Shown here: piece after piece, positions 6,974 to 15,455 of the stretch | How the letters are laid out: each line of letters begins with the position of its first letter | Position numbering within the stretch: the first letter of the stretch is position 1 | Source: Niveibacterium microcysteis | Lineage (GTDB): Bacteria > Pseudomonadota > Gammaproteobacteria > Burkholderiales > Rhodocyclaceae | DNA length: 64,000 nucleotides | NCBI RefSeq assembly: GCF_017161445.1 | Contig: NZ_CP071060.1 | Coordinates: 1,922,001-1,986,000 of the forward strand | Direction of reading: 5' to 3' | Notes under the pieces: model-generated | Told to the model about the DNA's origin: nothing | The model's input: the letters and a program-made list of their open reading frames with translations, nothing else | Database searches by the model: none | Program-made: the position numbers and the translations under genes

Positions 6974-8266
6974 TCAAGCGTCCGGCTCGTAGGAATAGTA
7001 ATTCTGCATGGTGGTTAGGCCTGCGTTTTGGGTTCCTTCGGTCGAGCGTTCGACTTCTTCGAGGTAGTTCGCCCACCACTGCAGCATCGAACGGCGTTCT
7101 TCCATGTACTGCGCGCGGTTATATGCGGCGCGTACCTGGTTGGCTTCGGTGTGCGAGAGCTGGCGTTCCACTGCGTCGGGGTTGAAGCCGGCCTCGTTGA
7201 GAATCGTCGAGGCGGTGGCCCGGAAGCCGTGCGTGACGACGTTGCCGTTCTCGGTGTTCTTGCCGCCGTAGCCCATGCGTTCGAGCGCTTTGAGCGGTGT
7301 AGATTCGCTCATGTGGGCGCGCACGCCGCGGACGCTCGGGAAGACATACGGGCCGGGCCTGCGATGCTGCTCCAACTCTCGCAACGCGGCGAGGGCTTGG
7401 ATCGGCAGGGGGATGATGTGCGGCGGCGCGGTGAGCTTGAGCTTGTTCTTGAGCTTGCGGTTCTCCGGCGGGATCACCCAGAGGGCGCGATCGAAGTCGA
7501 TGTGTTCCCACTCGGCGCGGACGGTTTCTCCGATGCGAGTGAAGCAGGTGAGCAGCAGCGTGAAGAGCACGCGGGTCTGAAGCGTGATGGTGTCGGTCTG
7601 CGCCAGGGCGCGGAGGAAGGCCGGGAGCTGTTGGGCTGTGAGGGCAGGGCGCGGCTTCACGATGCTGACCTGCATCGCCTCGGCCAGATCAGCGGCGGGG
7701 TTGTGCTTGGCGCGGCCCGAGATCACCGCCAGGCGGAAAATTGCGTCGCAGCGTTCGCGCAGCCGCTTGGCAGTGTCGATCTTGCCGGCGCGCTCGACCT
7801 TTCGCAGCACCTCAAGCAGTTCGAGCGGTTCGATCTCGGCGATCGGGCGTCGCCCCAAATCCGGGAACAGGTAGGTCTTCAGGGTGGCCAGCACGCTGCT
7901 GGCGTGGCCGGGCACCCATTCGGCGGCCTTGGTGCTGTGCCACTCAAGCGCGATGGACTCGAAGCTCAAGTCGGTCGCGCGCCGGGCGGCCGCCTTGTCG
8001 ACGCGCCGTTGCTCGCCGGGGTCGGTGCCTTCCGAGAGCAAACGTCGGGCAGCGTCGCGGCGGTCGCGGGCGTCCTTCAGCGAGACCTCGGGGAACACGC
8101 CGAGCGCCAGCAACTTCTCTTTGCCGCCCCAGCGGTACTTCATCCGCCAGTACCGACTTCCGTTGCCCTTGATCAGCAGGTAGAGGCCGGCGCCGTCGGC
8201 GAGCTTGAGGGGTTTGCCGTCGGCTCGTGGGGGTGTCTTGGAGGCCGCGTTGTGGGTCAGTGCCAT
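6974..8266 (-). CDS. int: P4-type tyrosine integrase
   Basis: A 430-residue phage-type integrase. The N-terminal arm-binding domain has the usual P4-family start (LKLADGAGLYLLIKGNGSRY). The core-binding region follows from about residue 95, and the catalytic domain shows Arg244 (TRIGET), His346 and Arg349 (HGFRAT), His372 (LSH) and Tyr382 (AAYNRAQY). All catalytic residues are present, so the enzyme should be active. It catalyses insertion and excision of the element. It is the last element gene before lysS and faces away from it, as expected for an integrase sitting beside its attachment site. Confidence 0.95.
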   Translation of the reverse strand: MALTHNAASKTPPRADGKPLKLADGAGLYLLIKGNGSRYWRMKYRWGGKEKLLALGVFPEVSLKDARDRRDAARRLLSEGTDPGEQRRVDKAAARRATDLSFESIALEWHSTKAAEWVPGHASSVLATLKTYLFPDLGRRPIAEIEPLELLEVLRKVERAGKIDTAKRLRERCDAIFRLAVISGRAKHNPAADLAEAMQVSIVKPRPALTAQQLPAFLRALAQTDTITLQTRVLFTLLLTCFTRIGETVRAEWEHIDFDRALWVIPPENRKLKNKLKLTAPPHIIPLPIQALAALRELEQHRRPGPYVFPSVRGVRAHMSESTPLKALERMGYGGKNTENGNVVTHGFRATASTILNEAGFNPDAVERQLSHTEANQVRAAYNRAQYMEERRSMLQWWANYLEEVERSTEGTQNAGLTTMQNYYSYEPDA

Positions 8267-8302
8267 CCAATTATGCGAAAAGCATGAAATATGACATTGT
8301 AG

Positions 8303-8322
8303 ATACCCCCAAAAGTACCCCC
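8303..8322. repeat. Short direct repeats upstream of the integrase (possible arm-type sites)
   Basis: ATACCCCC (8303-8310) and GTACCCCC (8315-8322) are repeated with a 12-base period 37 bases upstream of the integrase start. Similar tandem short repeats near integrase genes often bind the N-terminal domain of the integrase. Function is inferred from position. Confidence 0.45.
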
Positions 8323-8372
8323 AGACTTCGATTGCTTGGCCCGTTTTTCACCGAACAGTCCCGGACAACAAA

Positions 8373-8403
8373 AAACCCGCACAGCTAATATCTGTGCGGG
8401 TTT
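8373..8403 (-). terminator. Terminator of lysS
   Basis: A 12-base-pair perfect stem (AAACCCGCACAG / CTGTGCGGGTTT) with a seven-base loop lies 40 bases after the lysS stop. On the minus strand it is followed by more T residues. It separates lysS from the integrated element. Confidence 0.85.
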
Positions 8404-8442
8404 CAGGGGTGATTTCCAAACGGTCCCGAACGGGCCCAAACA

Positions 8443-9948
8443 TCACTCGGGTCGCATTTGCGGGAACAGGATTACGTCGCGGATCGCCGGGCTGTCGGTC
8501 AGCAGCATGACGAGGCGGTCGATACCGATGCCGCAGCCGCCGGTGGGCGGCAGGCCGAATTCCAGTGCGCGCACGTAGTCGGCGTCGTAGTACATCGCTT
8601 CGTCGTCGCCAGCTTCCTTGGCCTTGACCTGCTCGAGGAAGCGCTCTGCCTGGTCTTCCGGATCGTTCAGCTCCGAGAAGCCGTTGGCGATCTCGCGGCC
8701 GACGATGAACAGCTCGAAGCGTTCGGTGATTTCCGGGCGGGTGTCGGACTTGCGGGCCAGTGGGCTGATCTCGGTCGGGTAGTCGACGATGAAGGTCGGT
8801 TCCCACAATTCAGCTTCGGTGTTCTCTTCGAACATCAGCAGCTGCAGCGTGCCGAGGCCGGCGTCGCCCTTGACGTCCACCTTCATCGCGGTCAGCTTTT
8901 CGCGCAGCCATGCGGCGTCGTTGAGCTGCTCCTTCGAGAATCCCGGGTGGTACTTGTGGATCGCCTCGGCCATCGTCAGGCGATGGAAGGGCTTGGACAG
9001 ATCCAGCTCGCGGCCCTGGTACTGGAACACCTCGGTGCCCAGCGCCTCACGTGCGGCGTGGCGCAGCAGGCCTTCGGTGAAGTTCATCAGCAGCGTGTAG
9101 TCCGCGTACGCCTCGTAGAACTCCATCATCGTGAACTCGGGGTTGTGCCGCGTGGACGTCCCTTCGTTACGGAAGTTGCGGTTGATCTCGAAGACCTTTT
9201 CGAAGCCACCGACCACCAGGCGCTTGAGGTAAAGCTCCGGCGCGATGCGCAGGAAGAGCTCCATATCCAGCGTGTTGTGATGCGTCACGAAGGGCTTCGC
9301 GGAGGCGCCGCCGGGGATCGGGTGCATCATCGGCGTCTCGACTTCGAGGAAGCCGTGGCCGTTCATGTAGTTGCGGATCGACTGCACCAGGCGGCTGCGC
9401 GCGACGAAGGTGTAGCGCGACTCTTCCGAGGTGATGAGGTCCAGATAACGCTGGCGGTACTTGGTTTCGACGTCCGTCAGGCCCTTGTGCTTTTCCGGCA
9501 GCGGACGCAAGCACTTGCTCAGCAGGCGGATCTCGTTCGCCTTGACTGACAGTTCGCCGGTCTTGGTCTTGAAGAGGGTGCCGACGCAGCCGACGATGTC
9601 GCCCAGATCCCAGGTCTTGAAGTCGGCGTACACATCCTCGCCCACGGCGTCGCGCGTGACGTAGAGCTGGATGCGGCCGGAAAGATCCTGGATCGTGATG
9701 AACGAGGCCTTGCCCATGACGCGCTTGAGCATCACGCGGCCGGCGACCTTCACTTCAACCGGGGTCGCTTCGAGCGTTTCGTTGTCCTTGTCGCCATACA
9801 GCTCGTCGAGCTTGCCGGCCGTGTTCTCACGCCGGAAGTCGTTCGGGTAGGCTTTGCCGGATTCCCGCCATTTCGCGAGCTTGGCGCGACGCTCGGCAAT
9901 GATGTGGTTCTCGTCCTGAGGGACTTGCGATTCGTTGTTTTCGGACAT
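8443..9948 (-). CDS. lysS: Lysyl-tRNA synthetase, class II
   Basis: A 501-residue class II aminoacyl-tRNA synthetase that charges tRNA-Lys with lysine. The N-terminal OB-fold anticodon-binding domain covers about residues 60-170 ([16 protein letters not shown]). Motif 2 is [19 protein letters not shown] and motif 3 is the C-terminal [16 protein letters not shown], both typical of LysRS. The length matches the family. It is transcribed alone, with a terminator close behind. The element ends beside its 3' end, but no gene damage is seen. Confidence 0.97.
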   Translation of the reverse strand: MSENNESQVPQDENHIIAERRAKLAKWRESGKAYPNDFRRENTAGKLDELYGDKDNETLEATPVEVKVAGRVMLKRVMGKASFITIQDLSGRIQLYVTRDAVGEDVYADFKTWDLGDIVGCVGTLFKTKTGELSVKANEIRLLSKCLRPLPEKHKGLTDVETKYRQRYLDLITSEESRYTFVARSRLVQSIRNYMNGHGFLEVETPMMHPIPGGASAKPFVTHHNTLDMELFLRIAPELYLKRLVVGGFEKVFEINRNFRNEGTSTRHNPEFTMMEFYEAYADYTLLMNFTEGLLRHAAREALGTEVFQYQGRELDLSKPFHRLTMAEAIHKYHPGFSKEQLNDAAWLREKLTAMKVDVKGDAGLGTLQLLMFEENTEAELWEPTFIVDYPTEISPLARKSDTRPEITERFELFIVGREIANGFSELNDPEDQAERFLEQVKAKEAGDDEAMYYDADYVRALEFGLPPTGGCGIGIDRLVMLLTDSPAIRDVILFPQMRPE

Positions 9949-10046
9949 GGCGGAAGCTCAAGGCAGGGCACGCGGCGACCGGCGAAGGCCGGGCGTCCGG
10001 GGCATGGGCGCCCCGCGGTGCAAAGTATTGAATTTTGACATATTCA

Positions 10047-10073
10047 GCGCCCCCTGTGGCTTTGACGGGGCGC
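10047..10073 (-). terminator. Probable terminator after the diguanylate cyclase gene
   Basis: An inverted repeat GCGCCCC / GGGGCGC with a 13-base loop lies between the diguanylate cyclase stop and the lysS start. On the minus strand it is followed by an AT-rich stretch rather than a clean T-run, so termination may be weak. Confidence 0.4.
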
Positions 10074-10129
10074 AGGGATGCTGAAGCGGCGGGCGGCGCG
10101 ATACCGGCACGAGTGCGCCGGCTCAGAGC

Positions 10130-11233
10130 TCAGTCAAAGAGGGCGTCGATATCGGCCTGCAGACCGGTGTTGTCGGCCTGCTTGGGTCCTTCCAGCAAAC
10201 CGCGTGCGACGAGATCTTCGTAGCAGTTCACCTGGTTGCGGCCGTTCTCTTTCGAGAAATACAGGGCTTCGTCCGCGTGGCCCAGCATTTCGGCGGGTGG
10301 AAGCACCGGGTCGATGCGGGTGAAGCCGGCCGATGCGGTGACCTGGCCAACCTGCGGGAATTCATGTGTTTCCACCGCGGTGCGGAAGCGCTCGAAGATC
10401 GCGCGGGCATCCGCTTCGCTGACGTTGCGCAGCAGCACGACGAACTCTTCGCCGCCGAAGCGGAACAGCTTGTCACGCTGGCGAAACGAGTGCTTCATGA
10501 CCTCCGCGACGCGCAGCAACACCTCATCGCCGAACAGGTGGCCAAAGGTGTCGTTGATACGCTTGAACTTGTCGATGTCGATCACGCCCATCCATGAAGG
10601 GCGTGCAGCCAGATCGTCCTGCTGCCGGCGCTCCGGGTCGGTCTGTTGTGCGCGGCCGACGCTGGCGATGAAGCGATCGAAGTTTTCGTCAAAGGTCTTG
10701 CGGTTGAGCAGCTTCGTCAGGGTGTCGAGCTCGGCGTAGTCGAGCAGATCGAGCTGGTTCTGATAGAAGTGCGCAACATGCAGGAAGGCGTCGCGGACGC
10801 GCGCCTCGGGCGCCACATCGCAACGTGCGACGAGCAGGGCGTGCGGGTTGCCCGCGTCCCCCATCGCCAGTGCCAGCCGGTAGATGCCATCCGTGTTGCT
10901 TTCGGCCACGCCATCGCTGGAGCGAATTGCGCCGTCGAGGAAGGCATCTTCATGCAGCGCGACCGGCGGATGATCTTCGTCCTCATTCGCGACCTGCTCA
11001 TGGTCGGGCCGCGCGACGGCAACGATTGCGCCGACCGGGCCTTTCGGCGACGCGCTGACGGCGTAGAGCGTGACTTCCGAGGCGCCGAGCACATCGCGCA
11101 TCGCGGTCACGAGGCGCAAGGTCATCTGCTCGCGATCGCGGCTTGACGACATCGCGCGTACCTGACCAAGCAGCTTGAACATGCTCTGGTCCGGTGCTCC
11201 GGCAAGACTGGCAAGACCCTTTTTTTCGCTCAT
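10130..11233 (-). CDS. Diguanylate cyclase (GGDEF) with N-terminal GAF-like sensor region
   Basis: A 367-residue soluble protein. The first 165 residues resemble a GAF domain (TLRLVTAMRDVLGASEVTLY). The GGDEF domain covers roughly residues 170-335: DIDKFKRINDTFGHLFGDEV, then the active-site loop FRFGGEEF. An inhibitory I-site, RQRD, lies five residues before that loop. It should make cyclic di-GMP from two GTP, with product inhibition. There is no membrane segment or phosphoacceptor domain. It begins 58 bases after the SMC-like gene and may be co-transcribed with that operon. Confidence 0.9.
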   Translation of the reverse strand: MSEKKGLASLAGAPDQSMFKLLGQVRAMSSSRDREQMTLRLVTAMRDVLGASEVTLYAVSASPKGPVGAIVAVARPDHEQVANEDEDHPPVALHEDAFLDGAIRSSDGVAESNTDGIYRLALAMGDAGNPHALLVARCDVAPEARVRDAFLHVAHFYQNQLDLLDYAELDTLTKLLNRKTFDENFDRFIASVGRAQQTDPERRQQDDLAARPSWMGVIDIDKFKRINDTFGHLFGDEVLLRVAEVMKHSFRQRDKLFRFGGEEFVVLLRNVSEADARAIFERFRTAVETHEFPQVGQVTASAGFTRIDPVLPPAEMLGHADEALYFSKENGRNQVNCYEDLVARGLLEGPKQADNTGLQADIDALFD

Positions 11234-11291
11234 GTCAGCACAGGCTGTGTGGGTTAGTCGCTTAACGGCAGGTGCTGCAAGGGCTTGAGGG

Positions 11292-14081
11292 CTAGATTTC
11301 GCGTCTCAGCACGCCAATTGGGGGTGCCCAGTCCTCGCCGCCTTTCTTCTTGCGCGTCACCAGGGTGAGCTGGGCCGGCTGGAAGACGTTGGCATTATGC
11401 GTCACTGGCGTCGTAATCAGGTATTGGGCCCGTGTTGCACGCAAGAAGGCACCAACCCGGTCGATGTTGGCAACGTCGAGGTGCGCGAAGGGCTCGTCGA
11501 TGAAGACGAAGCCGCCAGGGCGGGCGTCGTCCATCAGCAGGCCCACCAGCAGGATCAGCGATTTCATCACCTGCTGGCCACCGGATGCCTCGCCGTCGTT
11601 GAGCGTCTGCACGCCCTTCTGGTCGAAATCGAAAGCCACTTCAAGCCCGGCCGAAGAGAGCGTCGCGTCTTCGTTCTCCAGCAGCGGGGTGGGGCATTCG
11701 ACGTGGATGCCTGCAAGGTCGCCCAAGGCGCGCAGGTTCTTGGCGTACTGACGCACGGTGGCGCGCAGCTTCGCGATGTAGGCGGCGCGCGCCTCGTCCA
11801 CCAGGATGCGGGTGCGTTCGCAGTAGCCGCTGCGTTCGCGGTAGTCGCGCTCGCGGGCGTCGAGTTCGAGCTTGAGCTTGTCGCGTACGATCAGCACCTG
11901 ATCGTCGGTCGCCCAGTCACCTTCGTTGAGCCGGCGCTTGAGGCGTGCCAGTTCGTTGCGCGCGCCAGCAAGGCCATTGAACTGTTCGGCCAGCCCGGCT
12001 AGCGTTTCGGGTGCCAGCCAGTGGCGCGGCATGCCGCGGCGCTTGCCGCGCAGGCGCATCAGGCGCGCTGCCTGTTCGAGCCGTTGCGGCTTGTCGTCGG
12101 CGTTGAGGCGCACGAGCGCCTCGCGTGCAACGCGCAGTTCATCCTTGCGACGATTGGCTTCGATGTCGATGCCGCGCAGGCTCTCTTCGCGACGGGTGAC
12201 TTCGGCGCGGGCTGCTTCGCGTTGCGCTTCGGCGGTCTGCTGGGCGGCTCGCGCAATCGTCTGCTCCTGCGCAGCGGCTTCGAATTCGGATGCTCTTGCG
12301 AGCATCAGCTCTGCGGCTTGCAGGCCGAGCAGCTTTTCGCGGCACGCGCGCAGGCGGGCATCGGCTTCGTCCTGCTGCTTCTGTGCAGCCTGCAGGCGGG
12401 CGTCCAGGTCGCGGACTTCGGCATTCAGCGCATCGACCCGCGCGGTGCGGGCGAGGGCGCCGAACCAGAACTCGTGCGGCACGCCCAAGTGCCGGGCGCC
12501 GCGGCGCTCGCGGTGGTAGCCGTCGCGTGTGATCCAGTCCTGATCCTTCGGCAGGCGCTTGGCAGAGTCGGCGTTCTCGACCCGCTGAATGCGGTTGAGC
12601 AAGTCGGCCAGCCAGCGTGGTGGGTCGCCGGCAAAGCGCACCACTTCCAGCAGGCTGCCGGGCATTGCCCCCGGGCAGGGCGAGCGGTCGGCGACGAGGA
12701 AGTGACGGAAGCGCTCCTGCTCGCCGAGCGACCAGGCCGCATGGCGGTCGTTCTCGTCTTCGAGCAGCAGCAACGAACGGTAGGGTCGCAGGATCGCCTC
12801 GACGGCACCTTGCCAGGCCGGGTCGGTGACCTCGGTGAGTTCGGCCAAGGCGAAGTGTTCGATACCTTCGTCGTTGAGCAGGCTGCGGAAGCGGCGCACG
12901 TCCGCTTCCTGCGGCGGGCCGGCCTTGTCGCGCGCTTGCCGCAACTGCTCGGTCACTTCCTCAAAGCGCGCCTTGAGCGAGCGGACTTCGCTGCGTGCGG
13001 CGTCGGCGGCGGCAAACGCGGCGGAGGCTTCCTCTTCACTGGCGAGGGCATCGGCGCCGTGTTCGCGGCTGACACGCTCGCGCAGCGCGTCGCGCTCGGC
13101 GAGCAGGCGGTCGATGTCGCGCAGGCGGTCGCGTGCGGTCAGCCACAACGCGTCCTGTTCAGCCAGCAGCGCCTTGGCGTTGGCCAGCGCTTCGCGCGCT
13201 TGGGCGCGTTCGCTGTCGAGTTCCGCGAGCCGGGCATTGGCGCTGGCAACGACCGCGGTGCGCTCACGTGTATCGACGCGCGCGCCGCGCAGCTTGCCGC
13301 GTGCTTCGGCGATTTCGCGCGTGAGGTCGGCCACTTCGAGTCGCGGAATGATCTCCGCTTCGAGCGCCTGAGTTTCGCGCGTGAGGTCGCGCCACTCCAT
13401 GTAACGGTCGGCTTCGAGGCGTTTGGCCTCGGCCTGGGCACGGAGCTTTTCAAGATCGAGCGCGAGCGATTCGAGTTCGCGCAGCGCGGTGTGCTGCTCG
13501 GTGCGAGCGGTCTGGTAGTTGTCCAGTACTTCCTTGTCGCCGAACACATCGAAGACCAGGTCGAGCAGGGCGCGCGGCGAGTATTCGCACAGTTTGTCAG
13601 TGTCGCCTTGCTCGAGCGCGAGCACCTTCGCAATGGCGGGGGTCAGGCCGGCGTAGGCGAGCCGCGTCTGGTAGTCGCGCAGGCCCGCCCATTGCGCACG
13701 TTCGTCGAGTTCCTCGATCGCGACGATGCCGTCCTCGATCGTGTATTCGCGCGTCCAGTCGCCGCCGGCGCGTTTGATGCGGCAGGCGAGCGTGACGTCG
13801 TCCTTGAGGCAGGGGAAGAATGGGCGCTTGCCGGTCGGCCCCGGCCGGTTGGCGACGGTCGCGCGGATCCACGCCACACCGGCGTTGGCGCGACGCACAT
13901 AGCGGCGGAACTCGCGTTTGCCGGAGCAGCGCAGCGCGAACAGCGTGCGCAGGGCATCCAGCAGCGTGGTCTTGCCGGAGCCGTTGGGGCCGACGATGGT
14001 GATGATCTGGGCGTCGAGCGGCACCGTGAAGCGGCGCCAGAAGTCCCAGTGGACCAGTTCGATTTCGCGGATGTGGAACAT
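11292..14081 (-). CDS. SMC-like ATPase of a MksB/JetC-type condensin
   Basis: A 929-residue protein with the SMC/Rad50 plan. The N-terminal Walker A is GPNGSGKT (31-38) and long coiled coils follow. A globular hinge-like middle lies around residues 390-540 (DPAWQGAVEAILRPYRSLLL). The C-terminal signature is EASGGQQ (831-837), with Walker B FVFIDEP (858-864) and a D-loop HLD. It should form the ATP-driven arm of a DNA-organising or DNA-extruding complex. The partners are the kleisin-like and KITE-like genes upstream in the same operon. Length and gene order resemble MksB and Wadjet JetC; true SMC/MukB proteins are longer. Confidence 0.85.
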   Translation of the reverse strand: MFHIREIELVHWDFWRRFTVPLDAQIITIVGPNGSGKTTLLDALRTLFALRCSGKREFRRYVRRANAGVAWIRATVANRPGPTGKRPFFPCLKDDVTLACRIKRAGGDWTREYTIEDGIVAIEELDERAQWAGLRDYQTRLAYAGLTPAIAKVLALEQGDTDKLCEYSPRALLDLVFDVFGDKEVLDNYQTARTEQHTALRELESLALDLEKLRAQAEAKRLEADRYMEWRDLTRETQALEAEIIPRLEVADLTREIAEARGKLRGARVDTRERTAVVASANARLAELDSERAQAREALANAKALLAEQDALWLTARDRLRDIDRLLAERDALRERVSREHGADALASEEEASAAFAAADAARSEVRSLKARFEEVTEQLRQARDKAGPPQEADVRRFRSLLNDEGIEHFALAELTEVTDPAWQGAVEAILRPYRSLLLLEDENDRHAAWSLGEQERFRHFLVADRSPCPGAMPGSLLEVVRFAGDPPRWLADLLNRIQRVENADSAKRLPKDQDWITRDGYHRERRGARHLGVPHEFWFGALARTARVDALNAEVRDLDARLQAAQKQQDEADARLRACREKLLGLQAAELMLARASEFEAAAQEQTIARAAQQTAEAQREAARAEVTRREESLRGIDIEANRRKDELRVAREALVRLNADDKPQRLEQAARLMRLRGKRRGMPRHWLAPETLAGLAEQFNGLAGARNELARLKRRLNEGDWATDDQVLIVRDKLKLELDARERDYRERSGYCERTRILVDEARAAYIAKLRATVRQYAKNLRALGDLAGIHVECPTPLLENEDATLSSAGLEVAFDFDQKGVQTLNDGEASGGQQVMKSLILLVGLLMDDARPGGFVFIDEPFAHLDVANIDRVGAFLRATRAQYLITTPVTHNANVFQPAQLTLVTRKKKGGEDWAPPIGVLRREI

Positions 14082-14087
14082 GCGGGA

Positions 14088-14831
14088 TCAGGCGTCCGTG
14101 GAATCGGTTTTGGGGGCGGAGGGCGCAGAGGGCGCGGCGCTGGCTGGTGCGTCGTCGAACGCTTCCTCGCCCTCATCCATGTCTTCGGTCTGCGGCAGCG
14201 CGTGGCCCGCGGCGGCCAGCACGTCGGCCAGGGTACCGTTGACGATGCGGTCGGCGAGCACGCGGTAGTCGAGCAGCACGTCGAGCAGCGGGCCTTCGTG
14301 GATCATGCCGTTGCGACGCTCGATGAAGCCCAGTCGCGCAAGCTTGCCGAGCGCGAAGTTGCGCACCTTGGTCTTGCCGCCCAACTGGCTGCCGAAATCG
14401 GCGAGCAGCGACGCCTCCGAGATCGCGCCCGAAACTTCCTCGCCGTGGGTAATCGGTTTGTCCTGTCCGAACATGTCGTTCTGGCCGTCGTCGTCGCGTT
14501 CGCGGCGCCCGAGCTGGCGTTCGCGCTTGGGCAGGATGATCAGCGCCCAGATCACGATCAGCAGCGCGATCTCGTCGCGCGTCAGGCCCATCGTGCTGGC
14601 CTGGTAGTCACGCCCGCCGAACACGGCATCAAGCATGTCTTCCTGCAAGCCGACCGCGACATGCGCGGCGAACGGGTTGTCCAGTAGCACCAGGCCGACC
14701 TGCGCGAGGCGATGCTCCAGTTCATGCCGGAAGGTTTCGTCGACCAGCGCGCGCTTGACCTGCGTATCGGTTCGGGGCAGCCAGCGATGGGCCAGCAGGC
14801 GCGCGGTAAGCGTTGTGATTTCGTGTTCCAT
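14088..14831 (-). CDS. KITE-like subunit of a MksE/JetB-type condensin
   Basis: A 247-residue protein placed 6 bases before the SMC-like gene. It has winged-helix-like segments (GLTRDEIALLIVIWALIILP and LGKLARLGFIERRNGMIHEG) and an acidic, alanine-rich tail. The size, position and 'LARLGFIERR' wing resemble MksE/JetB proteins, which bind the kleisin as dimers. Assignment rests on context and on these segments; direct sequence identity to MksE is not obvious by eye. Confidence 0.7.
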   Translation of the reverse strand: MEHEITTLTARLLAHRWLPRTDTQVKRALVDETFRHELEHRLAQVGLVLLDNPFAAHVAVGLQEDMLDAVFGGRDYQASTMGLTRDEIALLIVIWALIILPKRERQLGRRERDDDGQNDMFGQDKPITHGEEVSGAISEASLLADFGSQLGGKTKVRNFALGKLARLGFIERRNGMIHEGPLLDVLLDYRVLADRIVNGTLADVLAAAGHALPQTEDMDEGEEAFDDAPASAAPSAPSAPKTDSTDA

Positions 14832-14837
14832 GCCGCG

Positions 14838-15443
14838 TCAGTGAAGTGCAGAAAGCGCTGGGTGGAGGTAGGCGACGGCCGCGACGTTCAGCGCGACGGT
14901 CAACCAGAAGCCAGCCTGGAAGGACATCTTGCGATTCTTGTGGCGGAACATGTGCTGGGCCAGCAGGCCGCCCGGCCACCCGCATGCCACGTCCAGCAGA
15001 TGCAATGTGGACTCCGGAGTCCGTCGCCCCGCGCCTGCTGCTTTGCTTTTGTCGAGGTTGTAGGCGAGTAGCGAGATCACGCTCATCACCGCATAGGCGG
15101 CGCCGAGCAGCATCGTGCCGCTCAACTGCCAGGCCACCAGCGGCACGACCAGCGCAACCAGGCCTGCCAACCAAGGGAATGTCGGTGCTCCGCGGCCGCC
15201 GCGCGGCTGGCGCGACTGGTTGTCGGCAGAACCCATCCACGCGGGCGCCTTGACCGAGGTCGCACGTGCGCGCCCCTTGGCATCGACGCCGGCGAGGTAG
15301 ATCACCGCCAAACCCACTTGGGGTCGTCGCGTCTGCGGCTCAAACGCCTTGATATGGAAGAACAGCGGTTCGCCACGGGTGTCGGGCGCAATGAGCCCCC
15401 AACCCTTGTCGTCATGCCATTGGGTGATCGTGCCTTGGCGCAT
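14838..15443 (-). CDS. Cold-shock domain protein with DUF1294 membrane domain
   Basis: A 201-residue protein. Residues 1-65 form a cold-shock domain (GTITQWHDDKGWGLIAPD, with FFHIKAF as the second RNA-binding motif). After a linker, a DUF1294 domain has about four membrane helices and the typical LDVACGWPGGLLAQHMFRHK motif. The family is common but uncharacterised; a nucleic-acid-binding domain tied to the membrane is implied. It lies inside the condensin-like operon, 12 bases after the kleisin-like gene and 6 bases before the KITE-like gene. Confidence 0.85.
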   Translation of the reverse strand: MRQGTITQWHDDKGWGLIAPDTRGEPLFFHIKAFEPQTRRPQVGLAVIYLAGVDAKGRARATSVKAPAWMGSADNQSRQPRGGRGAPTFPWLAGLVALVVPLVAWQLSGTMLLGAAYAVMSVISLLAYNLDKSKAAGAGRRTPESTLHLLDVACGWPGGLLAQHMFRHKNRKMSFQAGFWLTVALNVAAVAYLHPALSALH

Positions 15444-15455
15444 CGGTAGGCCTGC

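Larger units (their letters stand above)
1..8322. mobile_element. Integrated element with P4-like satellite gene content (right part)
   Basis: A block of minus-strand genes ends at an integrase next to lysS. It contains a P4-type integrase, an AlpA-type regulator, two Ogr/Delta-family zinc-finger proteins and a Toprim primase, with many small unknown genes joined by ATGA overlaps. P4-like satellites carry integrase, AlpA-like regulator, primase/helicase and an Ogr-like Delta activator, so the content fits that class. The left end, the helicase part of the primase and any capsid-control or packaging genes lie outside the window. The right boundary is taken as the short repeats just upstream of the integrase; no attachment-site duplication could be shown. 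Confidence 0.75.

Noticed and set aside
8302..8311. GGGGGTATCT shared by the integrase upstream repeats and the prfB frameshift site (17887-17896)
   Set aside because: A 10-base match in a 64-kb window is weak, and each copy has its own explanation. No sign of insertion in prfB is seen.
8354..8429. Imperfect repeat AACAGTCCCGG / AACGGTCCCGA flanking the lysS terminator, considered as attachment core
   Set aside because: Only 9 of 11 bases match, and both copies lie on the chromosomal side of the integrase. The other element end is outside the window.
12021..14687. 888-codon plus-strand open frame opposite the SMC-like gene
   Set aside because: It is antisense to a protein with clear Walker A, signature and Walker B motifs. 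The product has no recognisable domain; long antisense frames are expected at this GC content.
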